Assembly: GCA_026545225.1 (NCBI GenBank)
Contig: CM048847.1
Coordinates: forward strand, 9,914,501 to 9,978,500
DNA: 64,000 nt
Direction: 5' to 3'
Origin: Cornus controversa
Lineage: Eukaryota; Streptophyta; Magnoliopsida; Cornales; Cornaceae
A program made the translations under genes and the position numbers. Each line of letters starts with the position of its first letter. The first letter of the stretch is position 1. Below, in pieces: positions 23,375 to 34,438 of this stretch. The notes under the pieces are model-generated. The model did not search any database. It saw only the letters and a list, made by a program, of their open reading frames with translations, and was not told the origin of the DNA.

Positions 23375-24819
23375 TGATAAGCGTTGAATGTTATACATTC
23401 TCGTGCCTTTACTTATGTATCTTGATCCCATAGCTGCACATATTATATAGTTTTTACGTGTTTTTATGCTTTTGATAATTTTAGGTTCAAACTCAGAATT
23501 TGGCGTAATTTGACTCCTTTATCAGTTCAACAATGCATTCTTATTTCCTACCATACTTCATGAAAAATATACATCGAGGAATAGTGAATGGCGTGTCAAG
23601 ACCGGAGTCAGAAAGTTAGAAAGTTAAAGGTCTGCAGAGAAGGAAGATCAATGCATCAAAGTAGTCACTTCGATGCATCGCAACTTTGATGCATTGAAGT
23701 CCCAACTTCGATGCATCGCCTGAACCTGCTGAAGATATTTTTCTGCAGATATTTTCTCCACTTGCCACTTGTCCAATTTTGCTCGGATAAAGGCTTGCGC
23801 GGAATTTCTATAATATTTTCAGCCTCAGATCAGTTATATAGCTATAGAATATATAATAGAAAAAACACACACAATCCTTGTAATAGAGAGCATATTTTAG
23901 AATTTTAGAGAGAAAGTGAAATTCTAGAGAAGGAAAGCTTCAAAGAGGGCTTTGTAAGGCCTTGAAGATCATCTTGAGTATGGGATCATCTCTGTTTATG
24001 GAGTGCTTCTAGCCTACCATGATCAACTAATAATTCTCTAGGGTTTTGACAAACCCTAGCCTTGTAAATATGTTCTAACTTCAATGAATTGGGAATTTTT
24101 ATGTATTTTGTGTATATGTCTCTCGCCTTGAGCCTTATATATATATCAGTTTACAATTTTTTCATGCTCATGTGTGGTGATTTATCTTCTTGTCTTAGAA
24201 TTCTTAAATTTCTCACATGATCTTCGAACACTTGTAAGTTTTACAAGGACTACAAGTGATGGTTTGAGACTAGATTTCACTATAACATGCATAGCTAGAT
24301 TTGCATAGTCCATGCTTAGAGATGGTGATTTCGCTACAATTAGGTAAGTAGGTAGGTAAGGACATCAGTGACGATGATTTCGCTACACTTAGGTAATTAG
24401 GTAAATTAGGAAAATCACGCTTTTCGAAGATGGATTATAGTATATTAAGGTGTGCGTATTCTCTTGGCGACGTCGTTGTAGGTGGGACTTGTCAACACGT
24501 CATTAGTACACATTTGCATGAATTCCCTCAATTTATTATAAGTGTGACATACTACGAGGTTAGCGGGGAAGTCTAATCCTAGTCCTTTATACTTCTCTCA
24601 ACCTTTGTATTTAAATTACTTTTATGCTTTCAAAGTAGAGTAAGTAAACAACTAACATGGTTGTGGTTTAAATAAGAACCAACCCTCAACCTTTAGCGAG
24701 TTATACCTACGTAGTCTCTGTGTGATCGACACCCTCATCTTAGAGGCCTATTATTCAAGGATTCGTTCTATTGCGAGTGGTAAATTTATGAATTGTGAGA
24801 AGCGTAACCGCACACAATA
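23375..24819 (+). repeat. 5' LTR of the partial Athila
   Basis: 1445 bp from TGATAAGCGTTG to CACACAATA. It carries a cluster of CTTCGATGCATCG-type palindromes at about 23650-23720. Confidence 0.88.
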
Positions 24820-24824
24820 ATTTT

Positions 24825-24842
24825 TGGCACCGTTGCCGGGGA
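24825..24842 (+). other. Primer binding site, tRNA-Asp type
   Basis: TGGCACCGTTGCCGGGGA lies five bases after the LTR and differs at one position from the site of the younger Athila (56868-56885). Confidence 0.88.
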
Positions 24843-25087
24843 CTACGATTAAATTGCTAAATTAGAGGATTGAGTCTAGTTTAAATTTTAATTTAACTCA
24901 TTCTTTATATTCTTTATTTGTAAGTATCTTTATCTTTATTTCTTAAGCGTTTTATTGTAAGTACTTGTCGAAGTAAGGCATCAAGACTTAAGCTTGGATC
25001 CTTGTGAGTAGAGTACTCAACTTTCTTGCACTTAGAAATTTAAAAATTTTATTTTTGCATATAATTTAAAGTTTTTGGTTTATTCAT

Positions 25088-26750
25088 ATGCAAGATAGGA
25101 GATCCTTTTCATTACCCTTGTTGTCGTGTGACATTGAAGTTGAACGAACTCTTAGACAACATAGTAGCGTTCCTAGGGACCCTATATTGTTTAGAGAACA
25201 TAGGAAAGAAATCATGGCAAATAATAACAACCAAAATGTTCAGCAAAATCCAATCTTACCACCTCCACCAGGCGGTGAGATTCTTTGAGACTTTTATGTT
25301 CCATCTACCTATGCATCTCCTTCTTGTATTCGTTTTCTGAATGAGGGGAGGAACAATTTTGAAATTAAATCCTCAACAATTAATCTTCTTAGTTGTTTTC
25401 ATGGGCTTCCAAACCAAGATCCTTATAAACATATTGATGAATTCTTAGAAGTGTGTTCAACTTTACAGTTGAATGCACAAGCGGAGGACAACTTAAGACT
25501 TCGTCTTTTTCCTTTCTCGCTTAAGGATAAAGCCAAACAATGGTTTAACTTCTTAGAGCCAAATTCCATTAACTCTTGGGCTGAAATGCAACGGGTATTT
25601 CTAAAGAAATACCTCCCAATGGGAAAGACTAATGATGCGCGAAGAGCCATCATTGGGTTATCTCAAAAGGAGGGAGAAGCTTTTTATGAAACTTGAGAAA
25701 GGATGAAAGATCTTTTGAGGTCTTGCCCACACAATGCTATTCTCAAATGGCAACTGGTGGAAGGATGTTATGATGGTTTAGGGGAGCCCCACAAACAAAT
25801 GGTTGATGCTAGTTGTGGAGGTACATTCTTTCTAAAAAACTCCGATGAAGCATGGATACTCTTTGAGAACTTCAGCAAAAATTTGTCTCATCATTCTTCT
25901 AATGAAAGGAAGAATAAGGTAATCGCTCCTCTTAACGCCCAAACTAAAAGTATTTTTGAAATGCGCAAGGAACAAGCAACAGATAAGAAGATAGAAGCCT
26001 TATAAAAGAAATTGGATCAAGTGATGTTGGCTAGTTCTTCTTCTTTTTCTTCCCCTAATCCTACCCTTCATTCCACATATGATGTGTGTTCATTGTCCTC
26101 TAGCCCTTCACATTATATAAAGGATTGCCCTCATGTGGGGCAATACCCCAAATTTTCACAAGAGCAATCAAATGCACTTTACTCTAGGCAGGGCCAAGTG
26201 TCATACCAAAACTTTTATACTCCCGGATGGAGAGATCAAAATCAATTTCAATATAGGAACCAAGGCTAATATCAAGGACCTAGGGGACCACCTATACAAC
26301 ATGGTCCATCTCAATTCCAACCTAGACCTTATCAACCCAATTCAAATTCAAGCTTGTACTACACTCCCAATCAACCACCTTCTCAAAACCCAAGTTTGGA
26401 GGAAAAGGTTTTGGTAGCTTTAGGCAATATTGAAAGTAACACTCAAAAGATCAACGCCCACTCACAATCTATTGTAAAAATAGAATCCCAATTGAGACAG
26501 CTAGCTAATACAATGAATCGTAGAGAGGGTGGAAAGTTGTCTAGCCAAACGGTGGAAAATTCGAATGGAGTTCAAGTAATTGGTGATGCTTCTCACTCCT
26601 TTGAGTTCAACAAAGAACAAGCTCAATCAATTACTACACTAAGGAGTGGTAGAATGCTAGAAAATTTGGTTGACAAGATAAGAGAGAAAAAATGTGAGCA
26701 TCTGATAAATCCAAATAATCCCATTTTTCAAAAGACATTCCAATAAATCG
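25088..26750 (+). mobile_element. Athila gag region (broken)
   Basis: Blocks LRLFPFSLKDKAKQWFN (near 25495-25545), AEMQRVFLKKYLPMGKTND (near 25580-25635) and RMKDLLRSCPHNAILKW (near 25700-25750) closely parallel the Athila gag at 57141-59000. A coiled-coil-like segment, QLANTMNRREGGKL, and SITTLRSGR follow. Confidence 0.85.
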
Positions 26751-26945
26751 AAAAGAGTTCTCTAATAATCCAAAAGAAAAAAAGGAAAGGAGAAGATCAT
26801 TGAAGCTAAATTTTCATTGACTCCAAATCAAGCGACTTCATATGAACCTCTTATTCCCTTTTCTCAAAGATTAAGGGAATAACTCAATTCAGGAAATAAG
26901 GAGAGAAATTACAAGATATGATAGAAATCTTCAAGCAAGTGAAAG

Positions 26946-27631
26946 TTGGAAAATTTTGTTTGGTTTAGGTTATGTTTTGTTATCTTGGATGTTGATCTAG
27001 CTTGTACTAGTTTATTGATTTTATTATAAAAAAGTCCTAAGGAATTATTATGTAATTTATGCAATATTTATTTAATATTGTTATATATATAATTTATTTT
27101 GAATTTTGATATTAATATATATTTTATATTTTTATTAGCTTAAGAAATGCAAATTAACAAATCAAGCAAATTATAAAAACAAAAATTAAGCAAAATATGT
27201 AAATTAAAAAAATTATTTGTAGTATTAGGGACAGTCTAAATATAGGTATTAGGGACAGGACATACCGTCACTAATACGCATGCTTATTAGTAATGTATGC
27301 ATTAGGGACAGGACAAACCGTTCCTAATACGCATGCGAATTAGTGACAGTTCCTAACCATCACTAATAGTCCAGTTATTAGTGACGCTCAAAACTGTCAT
27401 TAATATGCAAGCGTATTATTGACGTTCCTGAACGTCACTAATAGTCCAGTTATTAGTGACGGTCAAAACTGTCACTAATACACCACTTTTTTTGTGACGG
27501 TAAAACTTGAGCGTCACTAATGACCTTTCATGATGCCACTTTTTGTGAGGGTCCGATTTGAGCATTAGCGACGATTTTAGGATTTTTAGTGACGAATTTG
27601 ACTGTCCCTAAAGCCCTGATTTCTTGTAGTG
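26946..27631 (+). mobile_element. CACTA (En/Spm) transposon end with subterminal repeats
   Basis: The segment ends CCCTGATTTCTTGTAGTG at 27631, the reverse complement of the CACTACAAGAAAT terminus of plant CACTA transposons. From about 27230 to 27600 the motif ATTAGTGACGGT and its inverse GTCACTAATA recur in both orientations at short spacing, as in CACTA subterminal regions where the transposase binds. The left terminus was not found. The transposase-like remnant at 22773-23330 would belong to this element, with the partial Athila inserted between them. The part from 26946 to about 27230 is AT-rich and uninformative. Confidence 0.75.
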
Positions 27632-28220
27632 ACGAAAATGAGACATGATTCTATTCTCGGATATTTGGTGATGAAAATTAATTGGTTAGATATTGTGAAA
27701 TCAGTGGGATGTAAGATCCTAGACTTGGTATTTGATTCCATCGGGTGATAGTCTATGAAACTGGGCATTGTTATGTGGCTTAATACACTATTTACATGGC
27801 TTGTTTGGGCAAGTGCACAAGATTTATGTGGCTTGCTTTGGCAAGTGCACTATTTATGTCACTTGTTTTGACAAGTGCACAAGATTTATGTGATTTATTT
27901 CAGTGATTGCACGAAATTATAGACTATGCCAAAGATGGTATGCCAGTGTTGTAAATCATGTTGGACAATGGTGGCTTGTGTGATCATGGTAATTGATTTG
28001 GAAAGAACTTGAAAATCTTAGGTAGAGGTTTGACTATGTTTGGATTTGAAGTGTTTGAGATGCACTGTTTATGCTAGACTCTAGTGGTGTCAGTTAGGTG
28101 TCGTGATGGTAGTGCCTTGTTTGGTATGCAAAGAAGGTTGATTGTGGAGAATGATTTATGACTTTGAAATATTATGGATGACTTGATTTTGGGGATGAAA
28201 TCCTTTTAGGGTGGGTAGGT
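27632..28220 (+). mobile_element. 3' end of a decayed chromovirus interior
   Basis: No protein motif is visible. The last bases (GGGGATGAAATCCTTTTAGG followed by GTGGGTAGGT) match the layout just before the 3' LTR of the Tekay element (GAGGACAAAATTC ... GGTTGGGAGGT), and an LTR starts at 28221. So this is probably untranslated interior of a related element. Confidence 0.5.
27790..27912 (+). repeat. 31-bp tandem repeat, four copies
   Basis: Units of form ATTTATGTGGCTTGTTTTGG followed by CAAGTGCAC start at 27790, 27822, 27852 and 27884. The last copy is the most diverged. Confidence 0.8.
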
Positions 28221-29707
28221 TGTAAAGACTAAGACCATTTTTGGCCAATTTGTTTTCTCCATTTAAAGGCATATTAGTGATTTAAATTGTTATATATGTG
28301 TTTTAAATGCGAAATACATGTTTGGGGACCCTTATATAAGTTTGAGAAAATTTTGGGAGCGTTTTTGCAAAAATTGAGTTTTTAAGGTCGGGCGAGCCCG
28401 GAACGTAGGTCCAGTTGGCTATAAAATCCAAAAGTGTCAGAATGACATCAAATTTTGAGAATAGCTTAAATAAAATATTTGATGAATTATGGAATCAATT
28501 TTTATTCCATCGGAGTTTTTGAAATTGAAAACGAAGCCCGAGAATGTTTAGTAAGTGATAAGGGGCATTGTTGTAAATGAGAGAGGCTAGTTCTATAAAA
28601 GAGAAATAGGAGAACACAACCCTAATTCTGTCATTATATTTAGCTGTGAGAGAGCAATATAGATATAGATATTTCTCCATATCATATTCTTCCTTTTCCA
28701 TTAAAATTGAGGAGCTTGGAGCGTTAATTGGACAATGCCGAAGAAGAAAGTATTGATCTACGCGATGAGGGCACAAATTTTATCCATTCGAAGTCGAATT
28801 CGGACAACATTGATTCGGGTGAAAATTGGGCCTTTTTGGATCTAGAGCTTGGAATTGAGGTAAGGATGTTTGACTCTCTTGTTCTTTACTCTATAAGTAT
28901 TATATATGATTTAATGATAGAGAAATCACACTTTATCTTAAGAGAAAACTGGGCAGCAATCTACCATCTTGAGGACGTTTTACTTTTCAGATTTTATAGT
29001 GATCCAAATGTAATGAAATTTTACAGGGATATAGATATATGTTTTATCTATATTTTGATATATCATAGGCCTTATTTGGATAAAAAATGAGTGAGTTATT
29101 AAATATTTCTCACGACTGCACAGAATCTGTCACAATTGGATTATTTGAGCAATAACTCAACTTATGAGTGAAAGTTTGAGTTAATTCAAATTGGGTTTGA
29201 ACCTAGACTTGTTGTAGAATGAACCTAAAAAATTTTAGAGTAAAAGGTGGAGCATGAGATATATGGTGAATTTTTGAAGCTGTGAGTGGTATATTGTGAG
29301 ACACTATTTGAACAGATTTTTAGCTACATTTTTTTATTAAAACCGAACTTATAGGTTGACATACCTGCTCTTTTGATTAATTGAGATGATAGTGGAGTAA
29401 GTTAGCTTTCACATGGCCTTGGATTAATGTGATTTGGATAAGTATACTATTTTTGGTAAATTTTTAAAGAAAGTATGTATCTGCTAAATTTTTTGTTTTC
29501 TTTGAGCAAAAAATTTGAATTCCTATGGAGTTGGTTATCGATTGTGGTATCTTTTTCACAATTGGATATTTTAAAATTTTCACTCCAAATTGAGGTAGGG
29601 ATGCCTAACACATGGAATCCGGAGTTTGTGAGAGTATATTGGTTGTCTTTGGCAACCAATTGGCTATGTGGGTATAATTAGATGTTCTTATTAAAGTTAA
29701 AGCATGA

Positions 29708-30465
29708 TGTAATACCCCATAATTTTAAGGTTACGTAATTTTAATTTTGGATTTTTTTCTAATTATTTAAATAGTTGATTGAGTGTTTTACTTAATTTTT
29801 ATTGATTATTTTAAATGATAAATTCTTGAGGGTATTTTATTTTATTTATATTTTTAGCTTGAACTGCATTTTTGTATTTTCTGTTGTTTTTTTTGAATTC
29901 TTTTTTCAGATTGGGTTAGGGAGAGTTTGGGTGGATTATTTGGGTTTGAGTTTGGGCTAGATTATGTTGTATTATAAATGTTAAGTTTGGGCTAAGTGTA
30001 TATATATATATATATGAGAAAAAGGGGAATAAGGTTAGGGAGAGAGCAATTGGTGTGGCAACACATGCATAGATTGGGCTGAAGTTAGGTATTGGGCTTG
30101 GTGAGGTTGTTTTTGGGTTTAGTTATGATTGGGTTTAGTAGAGGACTATGAAACAAGTATTCTAATGGTTTACGTATTTTGGTGGGCTAGTTAAATGGAT
30201 AACTTGGGTTATTTCATTTGTCGTGGATCCATTAATTGGGCTTGACATTGGACCGGGTCAAAATTATGGGCTTTGAATTTTTGGATTGGCGATGAATTTG
30301 TGGACTTTTCGAATATAAACCTGAGGCAAGTTGATACTTGCTCTTTTCTCCTATTCGCGTATATTTAATTTACGTATGATTATATATCTGTGCATACGTA
30401 ATTGACTGTGTACAAAATTTTTATATATAAATTTGATGTGTGTTATTTATTAAATACATACTTGT

Positions 30466-30502
<37 letters not shown>

Positions 30503-31443
30503 CATATATATATTGTTAATAATTAGGTGGATGAATATATATATATATATATATTAATGATTATGGATTTAGTGATTTAAATTGATTTAAATTTATGTTG
30601 TGCAATTTAAATTGTGAATGTTAAATGTGATTGTGCTGTGAATTTTTACGTGTTATTGATATATATATATATATATATATATATTAATGATTATGGATTT
30701 AGTGATTTAAATTACCTTATTTAAATTTATGTTGTGCAATTTAAATTGTGAATGTTAAATGTGATTGTGCTGTGAATTTTTACGTGTTATTGATGGTGTA
30801 GTGTAATTATTGTATTATTTTTTATGTGCACCATTTGTTGATGTGTACAGGTATGTTTGATAATATTTTGTGCAATTAAATGTGTGCTTGCTGATAAATG
30901 GGTGTATTTAAATTTTATCATTTTATGTGTACGAAGTGTGGATGTTTATGTTTAATTGCTGATATGTTATGTGCATTTAAATTTATTAATGTTAAATGCA
31001 ATGTGATTAAATTGTTATATTAGATGGTATTATTTATTTACATATAAATTAAATTATTTTGAGATTATGACGCAAAAGTTAACTAGCTGAAGTAATGAAA
31101 GAATGTTCAACATATCCTTGTTGAGCATTGAGCTCACCCCCTCCCAGACTTTGTAAGTTAGGACGCTGACACGGGGACAATTTACGGGATCTGGTTGTAC
31201 CAGTCGAAGAGGTAGCGGTTGAACAATTAGAATTTATTTACTGTCCATTATTTGAGAGATTGTATTATTTTGAGAATTGTAAAGAAGAAATGTACTTAAC
31301 ATTATCTTCCAATGTAGTAGAATGTTGTAAGGGATTTTATGTATTAAGGGGCGATTTGGAAACTTTAAAATTTCTTTTTCATTTATTTTTGTTTTGTCTT
31401 TCACATCCCGAATTTCTCTTCGAAAAAAATCCGGGGTGTGACA
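29708..31443 (+). mobile_element. Chromovirus solo LTR nested in the LTR above
   Basis: 1736 bp, TGTAATACCCC to GGGGTGTGACA. It is flanked by CATGA on the left (29703-29707) and CATGC on the right (31444-31448), a 5-bp target duplication with one difference. It contains several (AT)n runs and a direct duplication of about 107 bp (30554-30660 and 30684-30794). Confidence 0.8.
30001..30684. repeat. (AT)n runs and 130-bp-period duplication inside the solo LTR
   Basis: AT runs lie near 30001-30015, 30468-30498, 30536-30554 and 30659-30684. The segment TTAATGATTATGGATTTAGT and its continuation are repeated at a distance of 130 bp with an AT run at the junction, which suggests slippage or unequal exchange. 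Confidence 0.85.
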
Positions 31444-32579
31444 CATGCTAGATTTTACAATTGAATAAATTCTCAATGTGAATTAATGTGATTACATGTT
31501 TATCATTGTTGTAAATGATTATATAGAATGTTGAAGGTGATAGGTGAAAGAATTGTATATGTTTCATGTGTACATATTAATGTGACATTCATGTATTTGA
31601 TAAATTGCCTTAACAAGCATGATTACGTGTAGAGCTTATTTATATCATTGAAACAATTGTTTTGACATGGGACAATGTGGACATAAGCATGAGAATTATA
31701 AATTGTTCATTCATTGCACATTCATTAGCATGAGAGTGTATATGGAGAAAAAGGGGAATACCGAATAGACTGACAATGAAACCTGATGCAACATCATCGG
31801 GTGGGCCGACAACCCAACACAACATAATGGATTTTGGATGTTCAAAAAGAGAAAGGAAAATGTATATTAAATGGGCCGTCACTGGAGCTCGTATTTTAGG
31901 TCGTGTGAGTGTGTGTGTAGGATACTTGTGAGAAGCATGACATTATACATATCAATACATGATGCATGGCATGGATATTTGTATATAGAATTGTGTATAA
32001 CATGATAAAATGATTACATGTTATGTGGTATTCACTCAGCTTGCGGAATCATGTTTTAGACATTTCTATTAAGCATGTGGTTGCTCATCCCATGAGTTTT
32101 AACTCTTTTTTAGGTAATGCCAATAATGTGGTGGAGCCTTCCTAACCATGAGTTGGCATGGGCTATAGTTAGCTTTCTTTTTAGAACACTTTGGGTTTTA
32201 CATTTGAAATGCATGTCCAACTTGTGGACTTTATACAAAGCTTTCATCTTGTATATGTTTATCGATATTTTTGGAATCATGCTATAGTTATACCTTATTA
32301 TTTTGGTTTATGCTTGATATTGGAGCACGGTTAAATATTAAACTTTGAAATTGATCATTCTAAGTTCTGTATATAATTCAATTATGTATGTTTGATAATG
32401 TAATGACTTTTGCTGTTTGCAATGACCTCGGTGGTCCGGGTAGGAACTAAAGGAGATAATGGTGGTTAGCCATGGTTGTTCGGGTCGTGTAGTGACAACC
32501 GGGCAATTATACACCTCACAACCCGGAGTTCGGGCACAGACCAGGGGAGTCCCGACAGTCCAAATTTTGAGGCGTGATA

Positions 32580-33511
32580 GCCACCACTAACCGGACCACC
32601 CATGAGCACCACCATCATCATCTTTACCAAACAAACCCAAACACACTTTAACACACACACATCCTTATTGCCCAGCCAAGAGAACCAACTAAACAACCTC
32701 CACCCGAAACAACCACCACCTGTAACACCTACACCATCCATGTATAGCCAAGCCGAAACCCACCATGCAACAGACCCTCATGAAATATGTCTATAATTCT
32801 TAAACTTAGAAGTTGTGGAAATAATAACTACCTAATTCTAGTTCAGACTTTCTAGGAGAGGACAACCTGACAAAGTTTCGGCATCTCTTCATCATTGGAA
32901 AACCTTACTAAAATCAGGTGTAGTGAAGTTAGCATTCTGAAGCATAAACCAATTGGGATTTCAATATCAGACAATAATAAGTCCAACTTCTTAGAAATTC
33001 CTCCATTAAAGGAAGTCTTAAAGCTCCAACCGAGTTTCATATACTGCCGACACCACCAGCTTATACATCATCACCACCACATACCCATATCATCAACAGC
33101 CAAACTCCATGGCTATGTGAACTAGCCATCACCATGACCAACAACTACTCCCAAAACTCCACACACCGCTGCCGTCAACCATGGCCGTGCCCACCTCCAA
33201 CACTGCCCAACCTCACGATGACCTCACCCACAACCAAACCCATAACCATCAACCACACACTGCAGTTGCCCCATAGCTGAAGACCCCCATACTTTTCCAC
33301 CATCTTCCCACCACAACCTACAAACACGACCAAACCTAACTACAACCATACACCCACCAACCTACACAGCCGAAACCACCTCCTTGTCAACACCTAAAAT
33401 TGCCACCACATCCTCTCTCTCTCTAGTCGTGAACCACCTCACAGTTTAGCTAACCCGAGAAGACTCATCAGCCATAAACCATCCCACTCTCTCTCTCGGA
33501 TCCTCTTTCTG
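32580..33511. other. C/A-rich stretch without a recognisable gene
   Basis: Long pyrimidine/adenine-rich sequence full of ACC and CCA triplets, G-rich on the minus strand. It ends in CTCTCT tracts. Open frames on both strands are short and low in complexity. It may be transcribed leader DNA of an LTR element, but nothing proves this. Confidence 0.35.
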
Positions 33512-34438
33512 TCACACCTCAGATTTTCAAAATCTGAAATGTGATGAATATATATCAAAAAAATTAAAATATAAAAGAAAAATAAAATAATATCTTAAAT
33601 GCTTGGAATATGGTACACACCATCTAGAAAAAAAAATGACATAGAGATTTATAGAGGAAAACCCCTATGTGGGGTAAAAATCTCTTGCCCTTAGGCTAGT
33701 CAAATCCAATATGAAGAGCTTTAGTACACTTGTAGATCTCACACCCAAACTCACATACAAGTTGCTCTAGCTCTCTCCCTAGTTCACAACCTCCCTAGGC
33801 CTGAACCACTCTCACTAGAATTTTACATATAAGCTCTTAGTATTCTCCTAGTCTACGATTCCTTAAGCCCAAGCTGTCTCTCACCAAACTCACAAACATT
33901 CCCTTTGTCCAAAGTATTCCTATACTTGGACTACAAGTAGTGAAAAAAATAATAATAAAAGTCTCTCAAGCTGATTTGTCTTGTATACATACTCTATTTA
34001 GAACCTGTTCTTTAACCTGCAAAATTATACCTTGAACAAGTTCAATATATGAAAAGTATAATGCTCACATATTACAGTTTATGATCACTTAAACATTCAA
34101 GCATCAACAATATATATTTGTAAATTATCAGCACATAGACACTTAAACATTTACAATCCACATATATAACTTCTCAACATATAGACACTCAAGCATCGAC
34201 AATACATGTATAAATTATCAACATATATACACTTAACATCCAAAATTCACATATATAAATTAGCAGCACAAGGCACTCCATCACTCACAATCCACATATA
34301 TAAATTATCAGCAAATAGGCACTCAAGCATCAACAATTTATATGCATAAATTATCAACACATATATTGATTAACTATACATATTTTAAAAATTAATCTTT
34401 TTAGCATACCCAAACGGGTAGCAAAAATCCAGTTGTAA
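33512..34438 (-). repeat. Probable end of a minus-strand chromovirus LTR
   Basis: In window orientation it starts TGTCACACC. A hairpin (TCAGATTTT / AAAATCTGA) lies directly inside the end, matching the GGTGTGACA end of the solo LTR at 31443. The tandem repeat below resembles the same part of that solo LTR. The LTR is interrupted at 34438 by the next element. Its other end may be at 47132. Confidence 0.45.
34086..34368. repeat. 45-bp tandem repeat, six degenerate copies
   Basis: Units starting ACTYAAACAT/ACTCAAGCAT and ending in AAATTATCARCACATA begin at 34086, 34141, 34187, 34231, 34275 and 34321. Spacing is about 45 bp, with a longer first unit. Confidence 0.75.

Larger units (their letters stand above)
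23375..26945 (+). mobile_element. Partial Athila-lineage Ty3/Gypsy element (5' LTR, primer site and gag only)
   Basis: LTR 23375-24819 is of the same family as the solo LTR at 11083. It is followed by a tRNA-Asp-type primer site and an Athila gag region (about 25088-26750). Similarity to the intact Athila gag at 57141 stops near 26945. No protease, polymerase, integrase or 3' LTR was seen, so only the 5' part is present, and the gag is broken several times. It sits inside what looks like a CACTA transposon. An age in the range of the neighbouring old elements is likely, since this LTR differs from the solo copy by about 10%. Confidence 0.85.
28221..32579 (+). repeat. Tekay-type chromovirus LTR, holding a nested solo LTR
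   Basis: The LTR starts TGTAAAGACTAAGACC and ends GGCGTGATA. After removal of the nested solo LTR it is about 2.6 kb, the size of the other Tekay LTRs here. It follows a polypurine-like tract, so it is a 3' LTR. The shared block GCTCATCCCATGAGTTTTAA and GGTAATGCC (about 32090-32120) corresponds to the GTGCTCACCC...ATAAGGCACC block of the other LTRs. Confidence 0.7.

Noticed and set aside
23091-23433. His/Pro/Gln-rich frames in two phases as an independent small gene
   Set aside because: They are the tail of the En/Spm-like remnant, broken by stops, and run into the Athila LTR at 23375.
32466-33125. Gly/Val-rich minus-strand and His/Thr-rich plus-strand frames
   Set aside because: They follow from the C/A-rich composition and part of an LTR end. 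No family features.
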